Positions 17,269 to 26,695 of a DNA stretch of 64,000 nt are shown here, piece after piece (the stretch's first letter is position 1; each line of letters starts with the position of its first letter). The translations under genes were made by a program, and so were the position numbers. This stretch comes from Pseudomonas marginalis (lineage in GTDB: Bacteria > Pseudomonadota > Gammaproteobacteria > Pseudomonadales > Pseudomonadaceae). The stretch covers positions 270,811 through 334,810 of the forward strand of contig NZ_LKEG01000044.1 of the NCBI RefSeq assembly GCF_001645105.1. Reading direction: 5' to 3'. Under the pieces are notes generated by a model. That model worked only from the letters and a program-made list of their open reading frames with translations. It was not told where the DNA came from and ran no database searches.

Positions 17269-17411
17269 GGCAACAACCTCGCAAACGCATGTCGCCGCAT
17301 TGTTCCACAAAGGTTGATGAAGCGGCAACGAGGCTTCTTACCTTATGTGCACTCTTGTGAAAAGACCGTATTCTGGACGCCTTTTTACAGACTTTTCAGC
17401 GAGTAACTGCA

Positions 17412-18068
17412 ATGCGCCTGGCTTTATTCGACTTGGACAACACCCTCCTCGGCGGTGACAGCGACCACGCCTGGGGCGATTACCTCTGTGAACGCGGGAT
17501 TCTCGACCCTGTGGCCTACAAGGCCCGCAACGACGAGTTCTACCAGGACTACCTGGCCGGTAAGCTGGACAACGCCGCCTACCTGAACTTCTGCCTGGAA
17601 ATCCTTGGCCGCACCGAAATGGCCCAGCTGGACGAGTGGCACAACGACTATATGCGCGACTGCATCGAGCCGATCGTGCTGCCCCTGGCCCTGGAACTGC
17701 TGGCCAAACACCGCGCCGCCGGTGACACCCTGGTCATCATCACCGCCACCAACCGTTTCGTCACCGCGCCAATTGCCGCACGCCTGGGCGTCGAAACCCT
17801 GATCGCCACCGAGTGCGAGATGGAAAACGGTCGCTACACCGGGCGCAGCACCGATGTGCCGTGCTTTCGTGAGGGCAAGGTGACGCGCTTGAACCGCTGG
17901 CTGGAAGAAACCGGGTACAGCCTGGAAGACAGCTACTTTTACAGCGATTCGATGAATGATTTGCCGTTGCTGGAGCAGGTGACCCACCCGGTGGCGGTGG
18001 ATCCGGACCCGAATCTGCGGGCTGAAGCCGAAAAGCGTGGTTGGCCGGTGATTACGCTGCGCGGCTGA
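17412..18068 (+). CDS. HAD-IB phosphatase (PA0335-like, probable histidinol-phosphatase)
   Basis: A 218-residue HAD hydrolase with motif I FDLDNTLLGGD (nucleophile Asp7), motif II Thr/Ser in IITATNRF, motif III Lys in REGKVTRL and motif IV YSDSMNDLPLL. It is of the SerB-like IB class with an alpha-helical cap. The orthologue next to rppH in P. aeruginosa, PA0335, has been reported from memory to be the missing histidinol-phosphate phosphatase HisN. Substrate assignment here is by orthology only. Divergent from rppH. Confidence 0.85.
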   Translation: MRLALFDLDNTLLGGDSDHAWGDYLCERGILDPVAYKARNDEFYQDYLAGKLDNAAYLNFCLEILGRTEMAQLDEWHNDYMRDCIEPIVLPLALELLAKHRAAGDTLVIITATNRFVTAPIAARLGVETLIATECEMENGRYTGRSTDVPCFREGKVTRLNRWLEETGYSLEDSYFYSDSMNDLPLLEQVTHPVAVDPDPNLRAEAEKRGWPVITLRG

Positions 18069-18074
18069 TAAATC

Positions 18075-18151
18075 TATCGGGGGCAAGCCCCCTCCCACAC
18101 TTGATCGGGTTCACACGGTCAAAATGTGGGAGGGGGCTTGCCCCCGATGCA
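18075..18151. repeat. REPIN downstream of the HAD phosphatase gene
   Basis: CTATCGGGGGCAAGCCCCCT and AGGGGGCTTGCCCCCGAT flank about 28 bases. It lies between the convergent HAD phosphatase and DUF2269 genes. Confidence 0.87.
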
Positions 18152-18170
18152 GGCGACTCGGTCTAAAGCC

Positions 18171-18584
18171 TCAAACCGGCTTTGCACCCATGAGCCCCGC
18201 AATCGCCACAAACCCCACCAGGCTGACCACTGCCAGCACCAAGGTGAAGTTCAAGCTACCACCCTCGCCCCGACGCAGCCGATTAAGCCGCGCCACCAGC
18301 CAGAACCACGCCAGCGCCGCCACGGTATAGAGGAGGCTGGACCCCAGGATCCACGTCTGCCCCAGCGGCCAGCCGATCAGATGCGCCAGCCACCAGCCGG
18401 TAAACGGCATGCTCACCACGCAAATCCCCATCAACAACCAGACGAATGCCCACGGGCGCTGCACGGTCACCGCCGGGCCGACACTGCGTTTGCGCCAGGC
18501 CAGCAACGCCAGCCCCAGACCACTGAGCAGCAGCAACACGGTGGCTGCAACGTGGATAACTTTCAAGGTAGTCAGGGTTTCCAT
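18171..18584 (-). CDS. DUF2269 family integral membrane protein
   Basis: A 137-residue protein with four predicted transmembrane helices: TTLKVIHVAATVLLLLSGLG, WAFVWLLMGICVVSM, ILGSSLLYTVAALAWFWLV and LVLAVVSLVGFVAIAGLM. Conserved KVIHV near the start fits the DUF2269 family. Function unknown. It is on the same strand as ilvA, 40 bases downstream of it, so could be co-transcribed. Confidence 0.75.
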   Translation of the reverse strand: METLTTLKVIHVAATVLLLLSGLGLALLAWRKRSVGPAVTVQRPWAFVWLLMGICVVSMPFTGWWLAHLIGWPLGQTWILGSSLLYTVAALAWFWLVARLNRLRRGEGGSLNFTLVLAVVSLVGFVAIAGLMGAKPV

Positions 18585-18624
18585 GTGTCGTTTTCCTTAA
18601 AGGCCGCCCCGTCAGCGTAGTCGC

Positions 18625-20139
18625 TCAACCGAGGAACAGTGTGTAGGCCGGGTTATCGCTTTCATCCCAGTATGGGTAGCCAATGGCTTCCAGGGCTGCC
18701 GGTACCAGGTGACGCTCGTCCGCCGGCACTTGCAGGCCGGCGACCACACGGCCATCGGCTGCGCCGTGGTTGCGATAGTGGAACATCGAGATGTTCCAGC
18801 GCCCGCCCAATTTGTTAAGAAAGTTGAACAAGGCGCCCGGACGCTCCGGGAATTCGAAACGCAACACCACTTCGTCACTGACTTTGGCCGCGTGCCCGCC
18901 GACCATATGACGGATGTGCAACTTGGCCAGTTCGTTCTCGGTCAGGTCCAGCACCGGGAAACCCTGGCTCGTGAGGCTGGCGATCAGTGCACTGCGCGGG
19001 TCGGTTTCCGGATGAGTCTGCACACCGACGAAAATGTGCGCCTCGCTGCCGGAGTGGTAGCGGTAGTTGAATTCGGTAATCTGGCGCTTGCCCACGGCTT
19101 CGCAGAACGCCTTGAAGCTGCCGGGCTTTTCGGGAATGGTCACGGCGATGATGGCTTCGCGGCCTTCACCCAGCTCGGCGCGCTCGGCCACATGGCGCAG
19201 GCGGTCGAAGTTAACGTTGGCGCCGGAGTCGATGGCCACTAGGGTCTGGCCGGTCACACCACGGGTTTCCACGTATTTCTTGATCCCGGCCACACCCAAT
19301 GCCCCCGCCGGCTCGGTGATGGAACGGGTGTCGTCGTAGATGTCCTTGATCGCCGCACAGATTTCATCGGTGCTCACGGTGATCACTTCATCCACATAGT
19401 GCTTGCAGATGTCGAAGGTGTGCTGGCCGATCTGCGCCACCGCCACGCCATCGGCAAACAGGCCCACGGTCGGCAGCACCACGCGCTCGCCCGCGGCCAT
19501 GGCGGCTTGCAGGCAGTTGGAGTCGTCCGGCTCGACGCCGATGACCTTGATCTCCGGACGCAGGTACTTCACGTAGGCCGCGATACCGGCAATCAGCCCG
19601 CCGCCGCCCACCGGTACGAAAATCGCGTCCAGTGGCCCTGGGTGCTGGCGCAGGATTTCCATCGCCACGGTGCCCTGCCCGGCAATGGTGTGCGGATCGT
19701 CGTAGGGGTGGATGTAGACGTAGCCTTTTTCGTCGACCAGTTTCAGCGAGTAGGCCAGGGCTTCCGGAAAGGAATCGCCATGCAGCACCACTTTGCCGCC
19801 ACGGGAGCGCACGCCTTCGACCTTGATCTCGGGGGTGGTCTTGGGCATCACGATGGTGGCTTTCACCCCCAGCACCTTGGCCGCCAGGGCCAGGCCCTGC
19901 GCATGGTTGCCCGCCGACGCGGTGACCACGCCACGCGCACGCTCTTCAGCGGTCAGCTGCGTCAGCTTGTTATAGGCGCCGCGAATCTTGAACGAGAACA
20001 CCGGTTGCAAGTCTTCGCGCTTGAGCCAGACCTTGTTGCCCAGCCGCTCGGAGAGCTGGCGAGCGGTCTGCAACGGGGTTTCTACGGCAACGTCGTAAAC
20101 GCGCGAGGTGAGGATCTTTTTGACGTACTGTTCAAGCAT
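18625..20139 (-). CDS. ilvA: Threonine dehydratase, biosynthetic
   Basis: A 504-residue PLP enzyme converting threonine to 2-oxobutyrate for isoleucine synthesis. The PLP lysine is in [12 protein letters not shown] near residue 50, the phosphate-binding loop is [10 protein letters not shown], and ASAGNHAQG is the substrate loop. Two ACT-like regulatory domains occupy about residues 325-500, the full-length allosteric form expected to be inhibited by isoleucine. Its 5' end faces rpiA. Confidence 0.96.
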
Positions 20140-20275
20140 CGGCGGAAATCACTGGGCGAGTTGGGCAGGGCCAAGGAGTCTAACCCAGCGTTTGGGCGGG
20201 CGACCACACGAATCCAGAGGTTTTGTTGGGTTATACTCGCGCCCCTCTTTACTCCCCGCCCGTTCCGGAGCCCGC

Positions 20276-20947
20276 ATGACCCAGGATCAACTCAAACAGG
20301 CAGTGGCCCAGGCCGCCGTCGATTTAATCCTTCCTAAACTCGACGACAAAAGCATCGTCGGTGTCGGCACCGGCTCCACCGCCAACTGCTTTATCGATGC
20401 GCTGGCCCAGCACAAGGGCGCGTTCGACGGCGCCGTGGCCAGCTCCGAAGCCACCGCCGCTCGCCTCAAGGGCCACGGCATTCCGGTGTATGAGCTCAAC
20501 ACCGTGAGCGACCTGGAGTTCTACGTCGACGGCGCCGATGAAAGCGACGAACACCTGAACCTGATCAAAGGCGGCGGCGCAGCCCTGACCCGCGAGAAGA
20601 TCGTCGCGGCCGTGGCCAAGACCTTTATCTGCATCGCCGACGCCAGCAAGCTGGTGCCGGTCCTCGGCGCGTTCCCGCTGCCGGTGGAAGTGATCCCGAT
20701 GGCCCGCAGCCACGTGGCTCGCGAGCTGGTGAAACTGGGCGGCGACCCGGTGTACCGCGAAGGCGTGTTGACCGACAACGGCAATATCATCATTGACGTG
20801 TTCAACCTGCAGATCACCAACCCGGTAGAGCTGGAGACGCAGATCAACGCGATCGTCGGCGTGGTCACCAACGGCCTGTTCGCGGCGCGCCCGGCGGATG
20901 TGCTGTTGCTCGGCACCTCTGAAGGCGTGAAAACCCTCAAGGCCTGA
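20276..20947 (+). CDS. rpiA: Ribose-5-phosphate isomerase A
   Basis: A 223-residue enzyme interconverting ribose 5-phosphate and ribulose 5-phosphate. Visible motifs are [15 protein letters not shown] (phosphate loop), the active-site [25 protein letters not shown] segment in parts, and DNGNIIIDV. Start [10 protein letters not shown] at 20276. Divergent from ilvA; a TATACT hexamer at 20232-20237 could be its -10 box. Length is normal. Confidence 0.96.
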
Positions 20948-20974
20948 GAACACCCCATTAGTCATGCAGTATCT

Positions 20975-21889
20975 TCAGGAACTGGGTTTCTTGAAGACGT
21001 AGAACAGGTTCGGCTCGCTGACGAGGTACAACGTGCCCTCGTCATCCATGGCGATCCCTTCGGCCTGCGGCACCCGCTTCGTCAGGCCATGGCGCCCGTT
21101 CAGCAGTGACAGACTGCTTAGCGGGCGACCGTCGATATCCAGTTCCAGCACCAGGAACGACTCATCCGACAACGCCAGCAAATGGCCGCTGCGCTCATCG
21201 TATTGCAGGCTCGACAGGTCACGCACAAACAGCCCGGCATCGCGCTTGGGGTTGTTGATCACGTGCACCGAGTAGGTTTTTTCCGGTTTGAAATGCGGGA
21301 AGCCGTGGACCTCGTAGATCAGCATCGGGTCGCGCTCCTTGGCCACGAACAGGCGCTTGCCCACCGAGTCATAGGCCAGGCCTTCAAAGCCCTTGTTGCC
21401 CCCCACGTGCAGGCCCAGCGTCATCTGTTCCGCATCGGCGGCATCGAGGAATTGGGTGTCGTCGTCCACATGCACCTTGATCAGCCGCTGCTGGCGCTCA
21501 TCGCTGATGACATAAATGTTGTCGCTGATAAATTCCACCGCCTCGGCATCGCCGAAGCCCACCAAGGGAATACGCCGCAGGATCTTGCCCTCAAGGGACA
21601 ACTCGATCAGCTCGGCGTTTTTATTGGTGACGGTAAACAGGCTTTTGCGCACCGGGTCGTAGGTCAGGGCCGACACATCGTCATCGAGTCCTTCGATCAC
21701 TTGGGCCTCCAGCGCCACACGGTAATCCGCCAAGCCGATGGAGCGCTCATTCGTCGGCTGACGCCACGCCTGCCAGTTGAACCAGGCACGCTCGAACAGG
21801 CGAAAGTGCTGCGCAACGGCCCCGGCACTGATCAGCGCGATCAACACAAGAATAGAGAAAACGGGTTTGGGGCGGGCTAGTCGACGCAT
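20975..21889 (-). CDS. SdiA-regulated-domain protein, paralogue 1
   Basis: A 304-residue protein with a short N-terminal membrane anchor (VFSILVLIALISAGAVA) and a periplasmic beta-propeller-like domain. Repeating YDP..., ..LSLEG and AEGIAMDDEGTLYLVSEPNLFYVF strands match the SdiA-regulated family (YjiK-like). It shares its C-terminal AEG[IV][AT]MDD[ED]GTLY[LM]VSEPNLFY with the next gene, showing tandem duplication. Function unknown; propeller domains of this kind resemble phytase or esterase folds. Confidence 0.8.
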   Translation of the reverse strand: MRRLARPKPVFSILVLIALISAGAVAQHFRLFERAWFNWQAWRQPTNERSIGLADYRVALEAQVIEGLDDDVSALTYDPVRKSLFTVTNKNAELIELSLEGKILRRIPLVGFGDAEAVEFISDNIYVISDERQQRLIKVHVDDDTQFLDAADAEQMTLGLHVGGNKGFEGLAYDSVGKRLFVAKERDPMLIYEVHGFPHFKPEKTYSVHVINNPKRDAGLFVRDLSSLQYDERSGHLLALSDESFLVLELDIDGRPLSSLSLLNGRHGLTKRVPQAEGIAMDDEGTLYLVSEPNLFYVFKKPSS

Positions 21890-22009
21890 CGGGGCGGGCT
21901 CAAAGTCAAAAGTGGCGAATGAATATCACGCCTGTCTGAATTTAAACTTAAACGCGCCCTGATGTCTGGCGAATGCCGCACACAGCGACATATCCGACGT
22001 AATCAGTTG

Positions 22010-22936
22010 TTATTTCTGCTTTTCGAAGCGATAGAACAGGTTGGGCTCACTGACCATGTAGAGCGTGCCGTCGTCGTCCATGGTCACGCCCTCGGCACGC
22101 GGAATGGTGTCTTTCAGGCCATTGAAACCGCCCAGCAAGGTCATGAAGCTGACTTGCTCACCCTTCTCGTCCAGCTCCAGCAGCAGATGGGAGTCGGCCG
22201 ACAACACCAGTAGATGCCCGGTGCGCGGGTCGACCGCCAGTGCCGAGAGGTTGCGCATGTCCAGCTCGGTGTTGGTCAGCTTCACCTTGTTACCCGCCAG
22301 GGTCTGGCTGCCATCGCTTTTCCAGGTAAACAGTGCCGGCGGGCGCTCTTCGCCCAGGACCAATTGCTGGTTACGCTTATCCCAGGTGATCGCTTCAAAG
22401 GCCTTGTTCTGGTCCTTGGACGGGCCCAGGTCATAACTTGGGAAGTCGGCCTTGTTCAGCGCCGTGGTGGCAGCGTCGACCTTGACGATACTCAGGCTAT
22501 GCTGGCGCTCGTCGACCACGGCCATCAGGCCGTTTTCCATCATTGTCAGCCCTTCGGGGTTGTTCCATCCGTTGAGCGGCATCTTGCGCAGCACATCACC
22601 TTGCAAGGTCAGCTCGACGAGAAACGGGTTTTTGCCCATGACCGAGAACAGCGTCTTGGTCTGGGGGTTATAGGCCAGGTCCGAGGCCTCGTCCTTCTCC
22701 ATACCCGGTAGCAACTTGGCGTCGATGACTGCGTGGTAGTCCGGCAACCACACGCTTTCCTGGCGCTCAGCGGTGGTTTCGAAACGTTCCAGCACCCACA
22801 GCACACCGCGATCATCCCAGTGCATGGCCCAGGCAATGCCGTACACAATCGCCCCGGCGAGAAACACCCAGGAATACCAGCGCAGGGCAAAACGGGAACG
22901 CAGCTTAGGGGTGGCGGTAGGCAGGGGCACGGCCAT
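22010..22936 (-). CDS. SdiA-regulated-domain protein, paralogue 2
   Basis: A 308-residue paralogue of the downstream gene, also with one N-terminal transmembrane segment (WYSWVFLAGAIVYGIAWAM) and a propeller-like periplasmic domain. Parallel motifs include LAYNPQTKTLFSVMGKNP against LTYDPVRKSLFTVTNKNA and NNPEGLTMMENGLMAVVDERQ against GDAEAVEFISDNIYVISDERQ. Start MAVPLPTATP at 22936; the longer frame is not family-like. The two genes are 120 bases apart on one strand and may be co-expressed. Confidence 0.8.
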   Translation of the reverse strand: MAVPLPTATPKLRSRFALRWYSWVFLAGAIVYGIAWAMHWDDRGVLWVLERFETTAERQESVWLPDYHAVIDAKLLPGMEKDEASDLAYNPQTKTLFSVMGKNPFLVELTLQGDVLRKMPLNGWNNPEGLTMMENGLMAVVDERQHSLSIVKVDAATTALNKADFPSYDLGPSKDQNKAFEAITWDKRNQQLVLGEERPPALFTWKSDGSQTLAGNKVKLTNTELDMRNLSALAVDPRTGHLLVLSADSHLLLELDEKGEQVSFMTLLGGFNGLKDTIPRAEGVTMDDDGTLYMVSEPNLFYRFEKQK

Positions 22937-23071
22937 TGGGCACTTTTCCGGAAAGTCAGCGTTAGGTGATAGCACAGGAACAACGGACCCGCGCGCTTGA
23001 GGCAGAGGATTATCCGGATGGGGTGTGAAAAAAATGCAAAAACTTGGATTTTGCGGCGACACACAAATAAA

Positions 23072-23098
23072 GGTGGGAGGGGCTTGCCCCCTCCCACA
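23072..23098. terminator. REP-half hairpin downstream of the FAH-family gene
   Basis: GTGGGAGGGG-CTTG-CCCCCTCCCAC is a compact hairpin made of what looks like one collapsed REPIN. It sits 18 bases after the stop of the fumarylacetoacetate-hydrolase-family gene (minus strand) and is followed in that direction by CTTTATTTGT, so it could work as a terminator. Confidence 0.6.
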
Positions 23099-23115
23099 GT
23101 TTTAACCGCGTTTCG

Positions 23116-23781
23116 TCAGCGCACGCTGCTTTCGAAGCGGTTCACACCCGACAGTTCCAGCACCAGCTCATCACCCACATTCAGCGGGCCCACGCCGGCC
23201 GGGGTGCCGGTGAGGATCACATCGCCCGCCTGCAGCGAGAAGCAGCCGGCCATGTGCTGGATCATCGGGATGATCGGGTTGAGCATCTGCGCGCTGTTAC
23301 CGTCCTGGCGCACTTCGCCATTGATGCTCAGGCGGATACCGATATCGGTCACGTCCTGGAAAGTGCTGCCCACTACGAACGGCGCAATCACCGCCGCACC
23401 GTCGAACGACTTGGCGATTTCCCACGGCAGGCCCTTGGCTTTCAGCTCGGCCTGCTTGTCGCGCAGGGTCAGGTCCAGGGCCGGGGCGAAGCCGGAGATG
23501 GCGTCCAGTACTTCTTCACGGCTGGGCTTGTTCGACAACGGCTTGCCGATCAATACCGCGATTTCCGCTTCGTAGTGCACCGAACCGCGCTCGGTAGGGA
23601 TGCTGAAACCACCTTCCAGCGGCACCACACAGCTGCCCGGTTTAATGAACAGCAACGGTTCGGTCGGCACCGGGTTGTCCAGTTCCTTGGCGTGCTCGGC
23701 GTAGTTACGCCCGATACACACCACTTTACCGACCGGAAAGTGAATGTTGGTGCCGTCGACATACTTGTGCTGGTAGCTCAT
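23116..23781 (-). CDS. Fumarylacetoacetate hydrolase family protein
   Basis: A 221-residue FAH-fold enzyme with the metal-binding pattern around HYEAEIAVLIGK (ExE) and an Asp in ALDLTLRD; ILTGTPAGVGPL is the conserved C-terminal loop. Such single-domain members act as acylpyruvate hydrolases or oxaloacetate decarboxylases/tautomerases. It follows the D-2-hydroxyglutarate dehydrogenase gene by 21 bases on the same strand, suggesting an operon that clears 2-oxo acids. The specific substrate cannot be told from sequence. Confidence 0.85.
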   Translation of the reverse strand: MSYQHKYVDGTNIHFPVGKVVCIGRNYAEHAKELDNPVPTEPLLFIKPGSCVVPLEGGFSIPTERGSVHYEAEIAVLIGKPLSNKPSREEVLDAISGFAPALDLTLRDKQAELKAKGLPWEIAKSFDGAAVIAPFVVGSTFQDVTDIGIRLSINGEVRQDGNSAQMLNPIIPMIQHMAGCFSLQAGDVILTGTPAGVGPLNVGDELVLELSGVNRFESSVR

Positions 23782-23802
23782 GGAACGACTCCTTAAGGGC
23801 AG

Positions 23803-25197
23803 TTAAACAGCGAAGATCTTGCCGGGGTTCATGATCCCGTTAGGGTCGAACACCGCTTTGACGGCCTTCATGTATTCGATTTCAACCGGCGAGCGGCTGT
23901 AGGTCAGGTAATCACGCTTGGTCATGCCCACACCGTGCTCGGCCGAGATGGAACCGTTGTACTTCTGGACGGTTTCAAATACCCACTTGTTCACGGTGGC
24001 GCACTTGGCGAAGAACTCATCCTTGCTCAGGTTTTCCGGCTTGAGGATGTTCAGGTGCAGGTTGCCGTCGCCGATGTGGCCGAACCACACGATTTCGAAA
24101 TCCGGGTAGTGTTCGCCGACGATCGCGTCGATTTCTTTCAAAAACCCTGGGACTTTGGAGACCGTCACCGAGATATCGTTCTTGTAAGGGGTCCAGTGGG
24201 AAATGGTCTCGGAGATGTACTCGCGCAGTTTCCACAGGTTGTGCAGCTGGGTTTCGCTCTGGCTCATCACGCCGTCCAGCACCCAGCCCTGCTCCACACA
24301 GTGCTCGAAGGTTTCCAGCGCGTGATTGGCAACTTCTTCGGTGGTGGCTTCGAACTCCAGCAGCGCGTAGAACGGGCACTCGGTGTCGAACGGCGCTGGC
24401 ACGTCGCCACGGCCCATGACCTTGGCCAGGGCCTTGTCAGAGAAGAATTCAAAGGCGGTCAGGTCCAGTTTGCTCTGGAACGCGTGCAGCACCGGCATGA
24501 TCGAGTCGAAATCGGTGGTGCCGAGCACCATCGCAGTAAGGTTTTTCGGCGCACGGTCCAGGCGCATGGTGGCTTCAACCACAAAGCCCAGGGTGCCTTC
24601 GGCACCGATGAACAGCTGGCGCATGTCATAGCCGGTGGCGTTCTTGATCAGGTCGCGGTTCAGCTCCAGTACGTCGCCCTTGCCGGTGACGACCTTCATG
24701 CCGGCCACCCAGTTGCGGGTCATGCCGTAGCGAATGACCTTGATCCCGCCGGCATTGGTGCCGATATTGCCGCCAATCTGGCTGGAGCCCGACGACGCGA
24801 AGTCCACCGGGTAGTACAGGCCTTTTTCTTCAGCGACGTTCTGCAATTGCTTGGTAACCACGCCCGGCTGGCACACGGCGGTGCGGTCGGTGAGATTCAC
24901 GTCGAGGATCTGGTTCATATAGTCGAACGAGACGACCACTTCACCATTGGCCGCCACGGCCGCCGCCGACAGGCCCGTACGACCACCCGACGGCACCAGC
25001 GCCACCTTGTGTGCATTGGCCCAACGAACAATGGCTTGCACCTGCTCGGTCGTCTTGGGGAAGACGATGGCGGTCGGCGCGGGTGCGAAATGCTTGGTCC
25101 AATCCTTGCCGTAAGCCTCCAGGGAGTCGGCATCGGTCAGCACTTTGCCGGGCTCAACCAGGGTCTTTAGCTCATCAATCAGGGCAGGATGGGTCAT
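23803..25197 (-). CDS. D-2-hydroxyglutarate dehydrogenase (FAD-linked)
   Basis: A 464-residue FAD enzyme of the GlcD/D-LDH type. PCMH FAD-binding segments are VPSGGRTGLSAAAV, SSGSSQIGGNIGTNAGG and GYDMRQLFIGAEGTLG; the C-terminal FAD-oxidase domain has HIGDGNLHLNIL and SAEHGVGMTK. Divergence from serA identifies it. SerA reduces 2-oxoglutarate to D-2-hydroxyglutarate as a side reaction that pulls serine synthesis forward, and this enzyme recycles it, as shown for P. stutzeri (from memory). Start MTHPALIDELK at 25197. A glycolate or lactate oxidase role is less likely here. Confidence 0.88.
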   Translation of the reverse strand: MTHPALIDELKTLVEPGKVLTDADSLEAYGKDWTKHFAPAPTAIVFPKTTEQVQAIVRWANAHKVALVPSGGRTGLSAAAVAANGEVVVSFDYMNQILDVNLTDRTAVCQPGVVTKQLQNVAEEKGLYYPVDFASSGSSQIGGNIGTNAGGIKVIRYGMTRNWVAGMKVVTGKGDVLELNRDLIKNATGYDMRQLFIGAEGTLGFVVEATMRLDRAPKNLTAMVLGTTDFDSIMPVLHAFQSKLDLTAFEFFSDKALAKVMGRGDVPAPFDTECPFYALLEFEATTEEVANHALETFEHCVEQGWVLDGVMSQSETQLHNLWKLREYISETISHWTPYKNDISVTVSKVPGFLKEIDAIVGEHYPDFEIVWFGHIGDGNLHLNILKPENLSKDEFFAKCATVNKWVFETVQKYNGSISAEHGVGMTKRDYLTYSRSPVEIEYMKAVKAVFDPNGIMNPGKIFAV

Positions 25198-25262
25198 CGA
25201 CAGAACTCTCGAACAATTCATGGTCATCCTGAGAACGCTTCACGTCGCAGGAATGAGTGTTA

Positions 25263-25294
25263 GCGGGGCGCATATGCTAGCATACCGCCCCCGC
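25263..25294. promoter_or_regulatory. Near-perfect inverted repeat in the serA/dehydrogenase divergent region
   Basis: GCGGGGCGCATATGCT pairs with AGCATACCGCCCCCGC (14 paired positions with one bulge and one mismatch region) around the central palindrome ATGCTAGCAT at 25274-25283. It lies in the 204-base space between the divergent genes, so is a candidate operator controlling both or an mRNA leader hairpin of serA. Confidence 0.5.
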
Positions 25295-25401
25295 AGGACA
25301 GAGCCCAAGGGCGTTTCTGCGGTGACGGCTTTCCTGCCGTCCGGGTCAGCTTGCGCTGCTCGATTCCCTGCCATTTTTCTCCGGGATACAGGTTTACGCA
25401 G

Positions 25402-26631
25402 ATGAGCAAGACTTCTCTCGATAAGAGCAAGATCAAGTTCCTTCTTCTGGAAGGCGTCCACCCATCGGCTGTCGACGTTCTGAAAGCCGCCGGGTACACC
25501 AGCATTGAGTACATCACCAGTTCTCTGCCGGAAGCCCAGCTCAAGGAAAAGATCGCCGACGCGCACTTTATCGGCATTCGCTCCCGCACTCAGCTGACCG
25601 AAGAGATCTTCGATCACGCCAAGAAACTCGTGGCGGTCGGCTGTTTCTGCATCGGCACCAACCAGGTCGACCTCAACGCAGCGCGCGAGCGCGGCATCGC
25701 GGTGTTCAACGCACCGTACTCCAACACCCGCTCCGTTGCGGAACTGGTGCTGGCCGAGGCTATCCTGCTGCTGCGCGGCATTCCTGAGAAGAACGCTTCC
25801 TGCCACCGTGGCGGCTGGATCAAAAGCGCGGCCAACTCCTTCGAAATCCGCGGCAAGAAGCTGGGTATCGTCGGTTACGGTTCGATCGGTACGCAACTGT
25901 CGGTCCTGGCGGAAGGCCTGGGCATGCAGGTGTTCTTCTACGACACCCTGACCAAGCTGCCGCTGGGCAACGCCACGCAAGTGTCGAGCCTGACCGAGCT
26001 GCTGGGGATGTCCGACATCGTGACCCTGCACGTTCCGGAAACCGCTGAGACCCAGTGGATGATCGGCGAGAAGGAAATCCGCGCCATCAAGAAAGGCGGC
26101 ATCCTGATCAACGCTGCACGCGGCACTGTGGTCGAGCTGGACGCCCTGGCCGACGCGATCAAGGACAAGCACCTGATCGGCGCCGCCATCGACGTGTTCC
26201 CGGTAGAGCCACGCTCCAACGACGACATCTTCGAAAGCCCGCTGCGTGGCCTGGACAACGTGATCCTGACCCCGCACATCGGTGGTTCCACCGCTGAAGC
26301 CCAAGCCAACATCGGCCTGGAAGTGTCGGAGAAGCTGGTCAAGTACAGCGACAACGGTACGTCGGTCTCGTCCGTCAACTTCCCGGAAGTGGCCCTGCCG
26401 GCTCACCCTGGCAAGCATCGTCTGCTGCACATCCACCAGAACATCCCTGGCGTGATGATGGAGATCAACAAGGTCTTCGCGGAAAACGGCATCAACATCT
26501 CCGGTCAGTTCCTGCAGACCAACGAGAAAGTCGGCTACGTGGTGATCGACGTCGACGCCGAGTACTCGGACCTGGCGCAAGAGAAGCTGCAGCACATCAA
26601 CGGCACGATTCGTAGCCGCGTGTTGTTCTAA
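25402..26631 (+). CDS. serA: D-3-phosphoglycerate dehydrogenase
   Basis: A 409-residue enzyme for the first step of serine synthesis. The NAD-binding Rossmann motif is GIVGYGSIGTQLSVLAEGLG near residue 155, catalytic Arg is in NAARGT, Glu in the PVEPRSND region and His in LTPHIGGST. A C-terminal ACT domain (about 335-409, VMMEINKVFAENGINI) is the serine-feedback site of the E. coli-like type. Start MSKTSLDKSKI at 25402. A Rho-independent terminator follows the stop. Confidence 0.96.
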   Translation: MSKTSLDKSKIKFLLLEGVHPSAVDVLKAAGYTSIEYITSSLPEAQLKEKIADAHFIGIRSRTQLTEEIFDHAKKLVAVGCFCIGTNQVDLNAARERGIAVFNAPYSNTRSVAELVLAEAILLLRGIPEKNASCHRGGWIKSAANSFEIRGKKLGIVGYGSIGTQLSVLAEGLGMQVFFYDTLTKLPLGNATQVSSLTELLGMSDIVTLHVPETAETQWMIGEKEIRAIKKGGILINAARGTVVELDALADAIKDKHLIGAAIDVFPVEPRSNDDIFESPLRGLDNVILTPHIGGSTAEAQANIGLEVSEKLVKYSDNGTSVSSVNFPEVALPAHPGKHRLLHIHQNIPGVMMEINKVFAENGINISGQFLQTNEKVGYVVIDVDAEYSDLAQEKLQHINGTIRSRVLF

Positions 26632-26650
26632 GGTTTCGATCGCAGCACGA

Positions 26651-26681
26651 AAAAGGGAGACCCTCGGGGCTCCCTTTTTTT
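26651..26681 (+). terminator. Rho-independent terminator of serA
   Basis: AAAGGGAG and CTCCCTTT flank a ten-base loop (ACCCTCGGGG) and are followed by a T-run. It begins 20 bases after the serA stop and also faces the end of the convergent DUF4399 gene. Confidence 0.9.
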
Positions 26682-26695
26682 CATCTGAACACATC

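Noticed and set aside
25240..26694. A 484-codon minus-strand frame opposite serA
   Set aside because: serA on the plus strand has all catalytic motifs and a terminator; the opposite frame is low-complexity shadow.
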